A DNA stretch of 64,000 nucleotides from CAIWHR01 sp963781285 (GTDB taxonomy: Bacteria > Pseudomonadota > Gammaproteobacteria > Burkholderiales > Casimicrobiaceae), in NCBI GenBank assembly GCA_963781285.1, contig CAWAFI010000005.1, forward strand, positions 464,220 to 528,219. Direction: 5' to 3'. How positions within the stretch are numbered: the stretch's first letter is position 1; each line of letters starts with the position of its first letter. Below are positions 29,215-37,554 of the stretch, in pieces. Under the pieces are notes generated by a model that saw nothing but the letters and a program-made list of their open reading frames with translations, was not told the origin of the DNA and did no database searches. The position numbers and the translations under genes are program-made.

Positions 29215-29874
29215 TCACGCCCCGCCGTGGCTCGCCAACGTCGCGATCGCCTGCGGGTATTCGATCTCGAGCGCTTCCACGCCATCGACCTCGAGACCGA
29301 GGTCGCGGACCAGGCCGTCGTGCAGGCGGTAGATCCATGCGTGCAGCGTAAGCGGCTGGTTCCGGCGCCACGCGTCCTGGACGATCGTCGTGCGCGCGAC
29401 GTGCATCACCTGCTCGATCACGTTGAGCTCGCAGAGCCGGTCCTTGCGCGCGGCGTCGTCCGGCAATCGCGCCAGCAGCGCCGTGTGCTTCTGGGCGACA
29501 TCCTGCACGTGGCGCAGCCAGTTGTCGATGAGGCCGAGCGGCTTTGCGTCGTACGCGGCGTGCACGCCGCCGCAGCCGTAGTGGCCGACGACGAGCACGT
29601 GCTCGACCTGCAGCGCTTCCACCGCGTATTGCAGCACCGACAGGCAGTTGAGATCGGTGTGCACGACGAGGTTGGCGACATTGCGGTGGACGAACACCTC
29701 CCCCGGCGGGAGGTCGGTGATGTCGGTCGCCGGCACGCGGCTGTCCGAGCAGCCGATCCACAGGTAGCGCGGCGCCTGCGCTTCGGCCAGTTCGACGAAG
29801 AAATCGGGGTGGTGGACGCGCAGCCGGGTGGCCCAGGCGCGGTTGCGTTCGAGCAGATGCTTGAGCGATGACAT
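29215..29874 (-). CDS. can: Beta-class carbonic anhydrase (intact)
   Basis: This enzyme interconverts CO2 and bicarbonate. The 219-residue protein carries the zinc ligands Cys42 and the Asp44-Arg46 dyad in CSDSR, plus His98 and Cys101 in VGHYGCGG. The surrounding segments LWIGCSDSRVPATDI, VFVHRNVANLVVHTDLN and LGLIDNWLRHV are characteristic of the E. coli Can type. The last 99 bp are repeated at 27130-27228 on the far side of the cyclase gene. It is followed on the same strand by nothing related, and lies 35 bp downstream of chrA's end. Confidence 0.95.
   Translation of the reverse strand: MSSLKHLLERNRAWATRLRVHHPDFFVELAEAQAPRYLWIGCSDSRVPATDITDLPPGEVFVHRNVANLVVHTDLNCLSVLQYAVEALQVEHVLVVGHYGCGGVHAAYDAKPLGLIDNWLRHVQDVAQKHTALLARLPDDAARKDRLCELNVIEQVMHVARTTIVQDAWRRNQPLTLHAWIYRLHDGLVRDLGLEVDGVEALEIEYPQAIATLASHGGA
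29235..29313 (-). repeat. 79-bp direct repeat within the can 3' end
   Basis: This segment is identical to 27150-27228. Together the copies bracket about 2.0 kb that contains the nucleotide cyclase gene. Confidence 0.95.
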
Positions 29875-29909
29875 GACAGGGAGTGGGAATCAATCGTGCG
29901 CGGATGCCA

Positions 29910-31265
29910 TCATACCGGAGCCAACGTGCGCACGACGAATCCCGCCGCGCCGCAGGCGAGGATCACCGGAATCACGCCGGCGCCGAAGCGGAACAGCGCG
30001 GCCGTTGCGGCGACGCCTATCGCCAGCGCAATCAGGTCGAGCCCGCCTCCCGATGCGCCCGCGCTCCACCCCGTCGGCCAGAACACGTGCCACGCGAAGA
30101 ACAGCGCGAGGTTGAGGATCACGCCGACGACCGCAGCAGTGATGCCGGACAGCGGCGCCGTGAATTTCAACTGGCCATGCGTCGTCTCGACCAACGGCCC
30201 GCCCGCGAGGATGAACAGGAACGAAGGCAGGAACGTGAAGAACGTCGCCACACACGCGCCGGCGATCCCCGCCAGCGCCAGCGATTCCGGCCCGAACAGC
30301 GCCTTCGTCCAGGCGCCGACGAAGCCGACGAACGCGACGACCATGATCAGCGGACCCGGCGTCGTTTCGCCCAGCGCCAGGCCGTCGATCATCTGCGCTG
30401 GCGTGAGCCACGCATACGTCTCGACCGCGCCCTGATAGACGTAAGGCAGCACCGCGTACGCGCCGCCGAAGGTCAGCAGCGCGGCCTTGGTGAAGAACCA
30501 GCCCATCCGCGGCAGCGGCGCACCCGGGCCGTAGCTCGCGACCAGCATGGCCAGCGCGAACAGCCACAGCGCGACGGCGATCGCTGTGACGAGCGCGAGG
30601 CGCGAGGCCCGGAACCGCGCATGCACGGGTGTCGGCGTGTCGTCGTCGATCAGCGCCGGCAGATGCGCGCCGCCTCGTGCGTCGTGACCGCCGCCGACGG
30701 CAAACTCCTGCGGCGCGACGCGGCCGCCGACATAGCCGATCACGCCGGCTGCGAGCACGATGGCGGGGAACGGAACGGCGAAGGCGAAGATCGCAACGAA
30801 CGCCGCTGCCGCGATCGCCCACAGCGTCGGCCGCTTCAGCGTGCGCGAGCCGATTCGCCACGCCGCATGCAGCACGATGGCGACCACCGCCGGCTTGATC
30901 CCGTACAGGACGCCGGCCACGGCCGGCACGTTGCCGTACGCCATGTACAGCCACGATAGCGCGATCAGGATCGCGAGCGACGGCAACACGAAGAGCGCAC
31001 CGGCGATCACGCCTCCCCAGGTGCGGTGCAGGAGCCAGCCGATGTACGTCGCGAGCTGCTGTGCCTCGGGCCCCGGAAGCACCATGCAGTAGTTGAGCGC
31101 GTGCAGAAACCGGCGCTCCGAGATCCAGCGCTTCGAATCGACGAGATCGTGATGCATGATCGCGATCTGCCCCGCCGGCCCGCCAAAGCTCACGAATCCG
31201 AGCTTCAGCCAGTAGCGGAACGCTTCGGCGGGCGTCGGGGCGGCCGGCGCTGCGACGTCGGTCAT
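29910..31265 (-). CDS. chrA: Chromate transporter ChrA (two-domain form)
   Basis: ChrA exports chromate from the cytoplasm. The 451-residue membrane protein shows the duplicated CHR layout. The first domain has GFVSFGGPAGQIAIMHHDLV and LPGPEAQQLATYIGWL. The second has LTFGGAYAVLPYVYQGAVE and GLALGETTPGPLIMVVAFVG. A hydrophilic loop of about 45 residues joins them. The ATG at 31265 follows the rhodanese-ChrB gene by 10 bp, so the two form one operon for chromate resistance. Confidence 0.93.
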   Translation of the reverse strand: MTDVAAPAAPTPAEAFRYWLKLGFVSFGGPAGQIAIMHHDLVDSKRWISERRFLHALNYCMVLPGPEAQQLATYIGWLLHRTWGGVIAGALFVLPSLAILIALSWLYMAYGNVPAVAGVLYGIKPAVVAIVLHAAWRIGSRTLKRPTLWAIAAAAFVAIFAFAVPFPAIVLAAGVIGYVGGRVAPQEFAVGGGHDARGGAHLPALIDDDTPTPVHARFRASRLALVTAIAVALWLFALAMLVASYGPGAPLPRMGWFFTKAALLTFGGAYAVLPYVYQGAVETYAWLTPAQMIDGLALGETTPGPLIMVVAFVGFVGAWTKALFGPESLALAGIAGACVATFFTFLPSFLFILAGGPLVETTHGQLKFTAPLSGITAAVVGVILNLALFFAWHVFWPTGWSAGASGGGLDLIALAIGVAATAALFRFGAGVIPVILACGAAGFVVRTLAPV

Positions 31266-31275
31266 GCCGCGGCTC

Positions 31276-32085
31276 TCATGCGTCCTCCAGTTCGCGAAGC
31301 TTCTCCGGATACCAGCCGTGCGTCTCGTCCTGCGCGGCGCGGCACCATTCGTAGAGCGCGTCGTAGACCAGCATCCCCCATTTCTGCATCGCGTGATCGT
31401 CGGCGAACATCGCCGAGAGGCCGAGCGACGCGGCGACGAGCCCCGGTGCTTGCGGTGCCAGATCGAGCGCCCCGGTATCGGCGCCGCGCACGATGGTCGC
31501 GAGCTGCCGCAGCGCCGGATGATCCAGCCGATGCAGGCGGACGAACGCGTCGAAACTGCACTGACCACCGACGTGCGAATACGTGACGTCGGGAACGTCG
31601 TAGGCGGTCGCTCCATTAGCGGCCGCGAACGCGCGCACGGCGGCGGGCGCGACATAGAAGAACTCCGCCGCCGGATCGACGAAGCGGCGGATCAGCCACG
31701 GGCACGCGATGCGGTCGATCTTCGGCCGCTCGCGCGTGACCCAGCGCGTCGGCGCACGCCACGGCGTGGTCGCGAGGCCCGCCGCGCGCCAGCCGTCGAG
31801 GCCGCCCTCGACGAACCGCGCGGCGAACCCGCGCTCGCGCAAGGCGGCCGCCGCATTCCTGGCGACGTCGTGGCCGTGTGCGCAGTATGTGACGACGGGG
31901 CGCCACGGCTCGAGCGCGTGCGCCCAATCAGCGAGGTTTTCCGGCGCGTGTCTCACCGCGCCGGGGATCAACTGGGGATCGTCGTCGAACGCCGGTTGCC
32001 GCCGGACGTCGATGATCTGCGGTGGCGGAAAGGCCGCTGCGCGGTGCGAAAGGTCAACGGGGGAGATTGCCACATCGGTCGTCAT
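31276..32085 (-). CDS. Rhodanese-ChrB fusion, chromate resistance protein
   Basis: The 269-residue protein has two parts. Residues about 10-105 form a rhodanese-like domain with the active-site-like Cys in VTYCAHGHDVARNAA. Residues about 110-269 match the C-terminal domain of ChrB chromate-resistance proteins: WVTRERPKIDRIACPWLIRRFVDP, then FDVPDV-like YDVPDVTYSHVGGQCSFDAF and a His/Asp-rich end. In classical ChrB the N-terminal half is a different, DNA-binding region, so this fused form probably acts as an enzyme or sulfur-handling factor rather than as the regulator. It is upstream of chrA in the same transcript. Confidence 0.85.
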   Translation of the reverse strand: MTTDVAISPVDLSHRAAAFPPPQIIDVRRQPAFDDDPQLIPGAVRHAPENLADWAHALEPWRPVVTYCAHGHDVARNAAAALRERGFAARFVEGGLDGWRAAGLATTPWRAPTRWVTRERPKIDRIACPWLIRRFVDPAAEFFYVAPAAVRAFAAANGATAYDVPDVTYSHVGGQCSFDAFVRLHRLDHPALRQLATIVRGADTGALDLAPQAPGLVAASLGLSAMFADDHAMQKWGMLVYDALYEWCRAAQDETHGWYPEKLRELEDA

Positions 32086-32230
32086 TCCATGCCTCCTGCT
32101 GCGTGTGCAGCAACGAAGCAGAGCTTGGATGGCGCTTGTGGCCAGCGATGCGGCGGGGCGTCTGCGAAGGCCCTGGGCTCAATGTTACGAGCCTTGCCCC
32201 GGCGGCGTCAATCCGTCGATTCCGGCGGGA

Positions 32231-33508
32231 TCAGATCAGCCCTTCGAGCAGTTGCACGTCGACCGTCTCGCCCGCGGCGACGTTGCCTGTTGCGGCGGGC
32301 AGCACGATGAAGCAGTTCGCCTGCGACATCGACGACAGGATGCCCGAGCCCTGATCACCCGTCGTACGCACGGTCCATCCGCCGTTGCCGTCGGGCGCGA
32401 GGATGCCGCGCTGGAACTCGGTACGTCCGGGCACCTTGCGGATCGGCGCCGCGAGCGGCACCTTGAACATCGGCAGCGGCGCGACGCCGCGCTGCCCCTG
32501 CAGGATCTTGAGCGCGTCCTGGACGAACTCGTAGAACGTCGCCATCACCGACACCGGGTTGCCGGGCAGGCCGAAGAAATGCGCGCCGCCGATCCGGCCA
32601 TACGCGAGCGGGCGACCCGGCTTCATCGCGATCTTCCAGAACAGAACCTCGCCCAGCTTGTCCATCAGCGTCTTGACGTAATCCGCCTCGCCGACCGAAA
32701 CGCCGCCGGAAGTGATGACGACGTCGGCGCAGGCGGCGGCGCTCGCGAATGCACGCTCCAGCGCTTCCGGCACATCGGGCACCACACCCATGTCGACCGC
32801 GTCGCAGTGGAGACGCGAGAGCATGCCGTGCAGCGTGTAGCGGTTGCTGTCGTAGATTTCGCCGGTGGCGAGCGGCGTGCCGATCGATTTCAACTCGTCG
32901 CCGGTCGAGAAGTACGCGACGCGCAGTTTGCGGTAGACGGTGACTTCGCCAAGGCCGAGCGACGCCATCATCCCCAGTTCGGCCGGGCGCACGTTTTGAC
33001 CGGCACGGAACACGACTTGGCCGCGCTTCAGGTCCTCGCCGGCAAAGCGGCGGTTCTGCCCTGCCTTGCCGACCGCGCCGGCCGCGATTCGCACCCGGTT
33101 CGCCTCCTCGGTCGCGCGCTCCTGCATCACGACGGTGTCCGCGCCCGCCGGCATCACGGCGCCGGTGAAGATCCGCACGCACTGGCCTGGCCCGACGGTC
33201 GCCGTCGACGGCTTGCCGGCGAACGATTCGCCGACGCGCTTCAGCAGCGTGTCGTCGTCGGGAAGGAGATCCTCGAAGCGGACCGCGTAGCCGTCCATCG
33301 CCGAGTTGTCGTGGCCGGGGACGTCGAGCGGCGAGATCACGTCCTCCGCGAGCACGCGATGCAACGCCTGCCGGATGTGGACGCGCTCCGTTGCCGTGAC
33401 CGGGCTGAGGAACGTGCGGATCAGCGCCCGTGCCTTGTCGACCGGCATCGAGTTCGGGTCGTAGTCGTCGGCGCAGGAAGCTTCGCGCAGCGTCTTGGGC
33501 TGGGTCAT
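32231..33508 (-). CDS. moeA: Molybdopterin molybdenumtransferase MoeA
   Basis: MoeA inserts molybdate into adenylylated molybdopterin to form the mature cofactor. The 425-residue product starts at ATG 33508 and shows the family order: DVPGHDNSAMDGYAVR, RIFTGAVMPAGADTVVMQE, the GEIYDSNRYTL segment, TSGGVSVGEADYV and GLPGNPVSVMATF. It begins the leftward-reading side of the formate dehydrogenase locus (in transcription order it comes last). It provides the cofactor needed by the formate dehydrogenase alpha subunit encoded at 41.8-44.7 kb. Confidence 0.95.
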   Translation of the reverse strand: MTQPKTLREASCADDYDPNSMPVDKARALIRTFLSPVTATERVHIRQALHRVLAEDVISPLDVPGHDNSAMDGYAVRFEDLLPDDDTLLKRVGESFAGKPSTATVGPGQCVRIFTGAVMPAGADTVVMQERATEEANRVRIAAGAVGKAGQNRRFAGEDLKRGQVVFRAGQNVRPAELGMMASLGLGEVTVYRKLRVAYFSTGDELKSIGTPLATGEIYDSNRYTLHGMLSRLHCDAVDMGVVPDVPEALERAFASAAACADVVITSGGVSVGEADYVKTLMDKLGEVLFWKIAMKPGRPLAYGRIGGAHFFGLPGNPVSVMATFYEFVQDALKILQGQRGVAPLPMFKVPLAAPIRKVPGRTEFQRGILAPDGNGGWTVRTTGDQGSGILSSMSQANCFIVLPAATGNVAAGETVDVQLLEGLI

Positions 33509-33560
33509 GCGGGAGACGAATCGGGTGCGAGTGGGCTGCAATTCTAATCCCAACGCGCGC

Positions 33561-34148
33561 TCAGCCACCGGCCGCCGCCGCCAGCTCTGCCGCCGTGTTG
33601 ATGTTGCGGAACGCGTCGGCTTCATCGTCGAACGGCACCTCGACCACGGCGAGCGTCGCATACCACGCATCGATCTTGCGCCCGCCGCCGTCGAGAAATT
33701 CGGCGAGATGCGGCAGCACGTCGCGGCGCACGAGACAGAACACCGGATGCGGCTGGTCGAGCGTCTTCGCGACCGCGAGCTGCGCGCCGTGTGCGGCGAG
33801 CGCGGTGTGCAGGCGCGCGACGAGATCGGCCGGCAGGAACGGCGAATCGCACGGTGCCGTGGCGACGTAATCGCGTGTCGCTCGCGTCAATCCGGCGTGC
33901 AATCCCGCGAGCGGGCCGGCGAAGCCGCCGACCGCGTCGGGGACGACCGGAACGCCGAACGCCGCGTACCGGTCGAGATTCTGGTTGGCGTTGATCAGCA
34001 CGTCGGCGACCTGCGGCGCGAACCGCGCGAGCACGTGCGCGACCATCGGCCGGCCATCGAGCTCGACCAGACCCTTGTCGACCCCGCCCATGCGCCGGCC
34101 CTGCCCGCCGGCGAGCACGACGCCGGTGATCTCGTGCCGGGCGCTCAC
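33561..34148 (-). CDS. mobA: Molybdenum cofactor guanylyltransferase MobA
   Basis: MobA attaches GMP to Mo-molybdopterin, giving the MGD cofactor of formate dehydrogenases. The 195-residue protein has the nucleotide motif VVLAGGQGRRMGGVDKGL near the N-terminus, INANQNLD, and TAPCDSPFLP with the metal Asp. A GTG at 34148 overlaps the preceding gene's stop as GTGA. A longer start at 34181 is possible but adds residues unlike MobA. The overlap shows translational coupling with the GFA gene. Confidence 0.93.
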   Translation of the reverse strand: MSARHEITGVVLAGGQGRRMGGVDKGLVELDGRPMVAHVLARFAPQVADVLINANQNLDRYAAFGVPVVPDAVGGFAGPLAGLHAGLTRATRDYVATAPCDSPFLPADLVARLHTALAAHGAQLAVAKTLDQPHPVFCLVRRDVLPHLAEFLDGGGRKIDAWYATLAVVEVPFDDEADAFRNINTAAELAAAAGG

Positions 34149-34555
34149 GCGGTTGGCGGATTCTTGAGCTCGGGCAGCCACGCAACGTGCTCCTCGTAGA
34201 AGGCGTGGCCCTGCGGCTCGCGATGCACGGGGTCGTCGAACGCCGCGAGCACGACGTGCGTCTCACCCGGCCACTTCGCGCCTTCGAAGAACAGCTTGGT
34301 TCCGCACACGCGGCAGAATTTGCGGGACGTCCCCGGCGACGACTCGTGCGCGACGAGATCGTCGCTGCCCGCGGTGACCGTCACCTGCGGCGAATTGAAG
34401 CCGGCCCAGGTGACGAACGCCGCCCCGTGCGCACGGCGGCAGCTTTCGCAGTGGCAATGCGCGACGAAGCGCGGCGGCAGCGTCGCGACGAAGCGCACGC
34501 GGCCGCACATGCAACGCCCGCGCGCTTCGGTTGCGTTCAAAGCGGCGGCGCTCAT
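34145..34555 (-). CDS. GFA-family (glutathione-dependent formaldehyde-activating-like) protein
   Basis: This 136-residue zinc protein has the GFA (Mss4-like) pattern: CMCGRVRF, then HCHCESCRRAHGAAFVTWAGF, and the later FCRVCGTKLFFEG. Seven cysteines fit a two-zinc fold. Members bind glutathione or simply have the fold, so a role in formaldehyde handling is possible and would suit a locus built around formate oxidation, but that is inference. The ATG at 34555 is chosen because the earlier open sequence is Gly/Arg-rich and unconserved. It lies between fdhD and mobA, all on the minus strand. Confidence 0.85.
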   Translation of the reverse strand: MSAAALNATEARGRCMCGRVRFVATLPPRFVAHCHCESCRRAHGAAFVTWAGFNSPQVTVTAGSDDLVAHESSPGTSRKFCRVCGTKLFFEGAKWPGETHVVLAAFDDPVHREPQGHAFYEEHVAWLPELKNPPTA

Positions 34556-34640
34556 TGGTGTACCCCCACGCTTGCGGCTGCCGCCGCTACGCTGCCCCCC
34601 GAGGGGGAGCAATTCGCGCCTTGGGGCGGCCCGGCGGCGC

Positions 34641-35474
34641 TCATGGCTGAAATCGCTCGGCGCCGGTGAACAGCAGGTAGCGCTTGTTCGTTGCCCGGCC
34701 GATCATCGTGATGCCGACCTTCTGCGCGATCTCGTGGCCCATCTGCGTCAGCCCCGAACGCGAGACGAGAAAGGGAATGCCCATCTGCGCGGCCTTGATC
34801 ACCATTTCGGACGTCAGGCGGCCCGTCGTGTAGAAGATCTTGTCGCCGCCGTCGATCCGGTCGAGCCACATCTGGCCGGCAATGGCGTCGACCGCGTTGT
34901 GGCGGCCCACGTCCTCGACGAACATCAGGATTTCGGAATTGGCCGGCTCGTTGGTCGCGAGCGCGCAGCCGTGCACCGCACCCGCCTGTTTGTAGATCGT
35001 CTCGTGCAGCCGCACGCGGTCGAGGAGCGCGTAGAGGGTCGCCTGCGTCAACGTCGCGCCGGCGGGTAGGCGGACCGAGTCGATCTCCTCCATCAGGTCG
35101 CCGAACACGGTGCCCTGGCCGCAGCCGGAGGTCTTGGTGCGCTTCGTCGTCTTCGCTTCGAGGTCGGCGAGGCCGTCGCGGGTCGCGACCGCGACCGCGT
35201 TGACGTCCCAATCCACCTGGACTGAAACGATGTCTTCGATCCGGTCGATGAGCCGCTGGTTGCGCAGATAGCCGATCGCCAGCGCTTCCGGCGCCGCGCC
35301 GAGCGTCATCAGCGTCAACAGCTCCTGCTTGTCGACGTAGAGCGTCAGCGGATGCTCGCCGGCGACGGGCGTGTCGCGCGCCGCTCCGGTTTCGTCGATG
35401 GCGCGCACGGCGAACGTCGACGGCCGCGCGGCGTTCGTCAGCAGCGGCCGGTATGGCGAGTTCGGCGCGTTCAT
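34641..35474 (-). CDS. fdhD: Formate dehydrogenase sulfurtransferase FdhD
   Basis: FdhD transfers sulfur to the Mo cofactor of formate dehydrogenase, which is needed for activity. The 277-residue product has the conserved Cys loop TSGCGQGTVFGDLM, the segments GAVHGCALA and FVEDVGRHNAVDA, and TTGRLTSEMV. The E. coli protein has a CxxC pair in this loop; here the second position is Gly, leaving a single Cys. This variant may be common in the beta lineage, but that cannot be checked here. ATG at 35474 overlaps the upstream DUF2461 stop as ATGA, so the genes are coupled. Confidence 0.93.
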   Translation of the reverse strand: MNAPNSPYRPLLTNAARPSTFAVRAIDETGAARDTPVAGEHPLTLYVDKQELLTLMTLGAAPEALAIGYLRNQRLIDRIEDIVSVQVDWDVNAVAVATRDGLADLEAKTTKRTKTSGCGQGTVFGDLMEEIDSVRLPAGATLTQATLYALLDRVRLHETIYKQAGAVHGCALATNEPANSEILMFVEDVGRHNAVDAIAGQMWLDRIDGGDKIFYTTGRLTSEMVIKAAQMGIPFLVSRSGLTQMGHEIAQKVGITMIGRATNKRYLLFTGAERFQP

Positions 35475-36229
35475 CGTGTCGCAGCCGCGCGCCGCAGCCA
35501 CGTCATCAGGGGCTTCAACGCGTGAAAGTACTTGGCGATGTCGCGTGCCAGGTCTTTCGGAGGACGCTTCGTCAACTCGATCTCGACCATGCCGAAGAAG
35601 TGCTTGAGCTTGATCGCTTCGATGTGCGGCAGATCGGCGGCAAAGCCTTTGGGTGGCCGCGCGAGCGATTCCTCTTCTGCGAGCCCGCCGTAGGTCCGCT
35701 TGAACAACGGGTCGCGCAGCAGTCGCGAGAATGCATCCGGGTGGCTCGCGATGTGGCGCCGTATGCGCAACAGAATCGACGGGTGCGGTCGATAGATTCC
35801 GCCGCCCACGAGCAACGTGCCGGTGTGGTCGATGTGGAAATAGTACCCCGGCGCCTGCCCCCGCTTCGAGCGGTCGCCGATGGCCGCGCTGAAATGGGTC
35901 TTGTAGGGGGTCTTGTCCTTCGCGAAGCGCGTGTCGCGATAGATCCTGAACATCGCCTTCTTCGGATCCACTGGACCGATCGCACGATCGAACGCGGCCA
36001 CACGCCCGACGAGGTCGCCGACCAGATCCTCGAACTCCTGCCGCAGGATGTCGTAGGCGGGCTTGTTCCAGACGAACCACGGGCGGTTGTTGTTCCGGGC
36101 GAGTCCGTCCAGGAAATCGATCAGCGCATTGATGTGCAGAGGACTGCCGCGCGCGCGGCGAGCGCCGTCGTTGTCGGTTATTCCCGCCGCTGCGGCCGCA
36201 CGACGTACGTTTCTTGGTGCCATTTCCAT
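35471..36229 (-). CDS. DUF2461 (TIGR02453) family protein
   Basis: This 252-residue cytoplasmic protein belongs to the DUF2461 family of unknown function. The signature is INALIDFLDGLARNNNRPWF near residue 33, then FRIYRDTRFAKDKTPYKTH and YYFHIDHTGTLLVGGGIY. An Arg/Ala-rich N-terminal extension of about 30 residues precedes it. It is encoded between moaA and fdhD with an 18-bp gap and a 4-bp overlap respectively, so it is in the molybdenum/formate operon. No reaction can be assigned. Confidence 0.88.
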   Translation of the reverse strand: MEMAPRNVRRAAAAAGITDNDGARRARGSPLHINALIDFLDGLARNNNRPWFVWNKPAYDILRQEFEDLVGDLVGRVAAFDRAIGPVDPKKAMFRIYRDTRFAKDKTPYKTHFSAAIGDRSKRGQAPGYYFHIDHTGTLLVGGGIYRPHPSILLRIRRHIASHPDAFSRLLRDPLFKRTYGGLAEEESLARPPKGFAADLPHIEAIKLKHFFGMVEIELTKRPPKDLARDIAKYFHALKPLMTWLRRAAATR

Positions 36230-36247
36230 CGCCGACGGATGCGCCTG

Positions 36248-37366
36248 CTAGCCGCCGATGTAGCTCATCTCGACCTTCGGCGCGCGCGCGGTGTTCGCGG
36301 TGCGGATCTCCGAATAGCGGTCGGCCCGCTGCCGCCACACTGCGGCGATCGCGTTGCCGATCTGGCCGTCGTCGTATCCGCCGCGCAGCAAGCCACGCAG
36401 GTCGTAGCCGTCGCTCGCGAACAGGCACGTGTAGAGCTTGCCGTCGGTGGACAGGCGCGTGCGCGTGCAGTCGCGGCAGAAGGCCTGCGTGACCGACGCG
36501 ATGACGCCGATCTCGCCGCCGCCGTCGCGGTAGCGCCAGCGTTCCGCGACTTCGCCCGTGTAGTTCGGGTCCGCCGGCGCGAGCGGCAACTCGCCGTCGA
36601 TCATGCGGACGATCTCCGCGGCGGGCACGACGTCGTCCATGCGCCAGCCGTTGGTCGCGCCGACGTCCATGAACTCGATGAAGCGGACGATATGCCCGGT
36701 ACCGCGGAAGTGTCTCGCCATCGGCAGGATGCTCGATTCGTTCATCCCGCGCTTGACGACCATGTTGACCTTGACCGGCGCGAGGCCGGCTACCGAGGCG
36801 GCGTCGATGCCTTCGAGCACCTTGTCCACCGGAAAGTCGGCGTCGTTCATCGCGCGGAACGTCGCGTCGTCGAGCGAATCGAGGCTCACCGTGACGCGCT
36901 TCAAGCCGGCGTCGGCGAGGCTCTTCGCCTTCTTCGCGAGCAGCGCGCCGTTGGTAGTAAGCGTCAGGTCGAGATCGCCGATCCGCGCCAGCATCTCGAC
37001 CAGCCGCTCGACATTCCGTCGCAACAGCGGCTCGCCGCCGGTCAGTCGGATCTTCGACACGCCGTTGTCGACGAAGACCCGGGCCACGCGCGCGATCTCC
37101 TCGAACGTCAGCAGGTCGGCGTGCGGGAGAAAATGATAATCGGCGTCGAAGACGTCGCGCGGCATGCAGTAGACGCAGCGAAAGTTGCAGCGGTCGGTGA
37201 CCGAGATCCGCAGGTCGTGCATGCGCCGGCCTTTGGTGTCGGCGAGAGGTCCCGGAGCTGCGGCAGGCGCCCGCGCGGCGTCACGCACGAAGGCATCGAG
37301 CGCCGCGCGCCGCGCATCGGGATTCGCGGCGGTGCGGACGTCGGTCAGCGGGATGATCGTGGCCAT
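36248..37366 (-). CDS. moaA: GTP 3',8-cyclase MoaA
   Basis: MoaA is the radical-SAM enzyme that starts molybdopterin synthesis from GTP. The 372-residue protein has the radical-SAM cluster motif DRCNFRCVYCMP, the LTGGEPLLR segment, the second C-terminal Fe-S cluster region (AFCRDCTRTRLSTDGKLYTCLF) and a shortened C-terminus ending MSYIGG; the usual GG tail is present. ATG at 37366 is followed by about 45 non-conserved residues before the core. It is the first gene of the leftward operon, divergent from the formate dehydrogenase operon. Confidence 0.95.
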   Translation of the reverse strand: MATIIPLTDVRTAANPDARRAALDAFVRDAARAPAAAPGPLADTKGRRMHDLRISVTDRCNFRCVYCMPRDVFDADYHFLPHADLLTFEEIARVARVFVDNGVSKIRLTGGEPLLRRNVERLVEMLARIGDLDLTLTTNGALLAKKAKSLADAGLKRVTVSLDSLDDATFRAMNDADFPVDKVLEGIDAASVAGLAPVKVNMVVKRGMNESSILPMARHFRGTGHIVRFIEFMDVGATNGWRMDDVVPAAEIVRMIDGELPLAPADPNYTGEVAERWRYRDGGGEIGVIASVTQAFCRDCTRTRLSTDGKLYTCLFASDGYDLRGLLRGGYDDGQIGNAIAAVWRQRADRYSEIRTANTARAPKVEMSYIGG

Positions 37367-37422
37367 GCGCAATCGGCGGCGCGAGGAACAATTGCCAATC
37401 GAACATGTTAGCAGAGCGCCGG

Positions 37423-37490
37423 GGAGCCTGTCGGACATCCATCGCTTTTCGACACGCAACGCATGCGCGAAAGTAAGTCCGACAGGCTCC
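37423..37490. repeat. 68-bp palindromic repeat in the moaA/fdh divergent region
   Basis: GGAGCCTGTCGGAC (37423-37436) is the exact reverse complement of GTCCGACAGGCTCC (37477-37490). A further inner pair (CTTTTCG with CGAAAG) extends the potential stem. It occupies half of the intergenic space between moaA and the formate dehydrogenase operon. It may be a dispersed palindromic element, an operator or a bidirectional terminator; no other copy was seen here. Confidence 0.7.
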
Positions 37491-37554
37491 TGGGTGTATG
37501 ATCGATTCGCATTACGCGTACAGGTTCCCCGGCCGATCGTCACCCGAAATTCCC

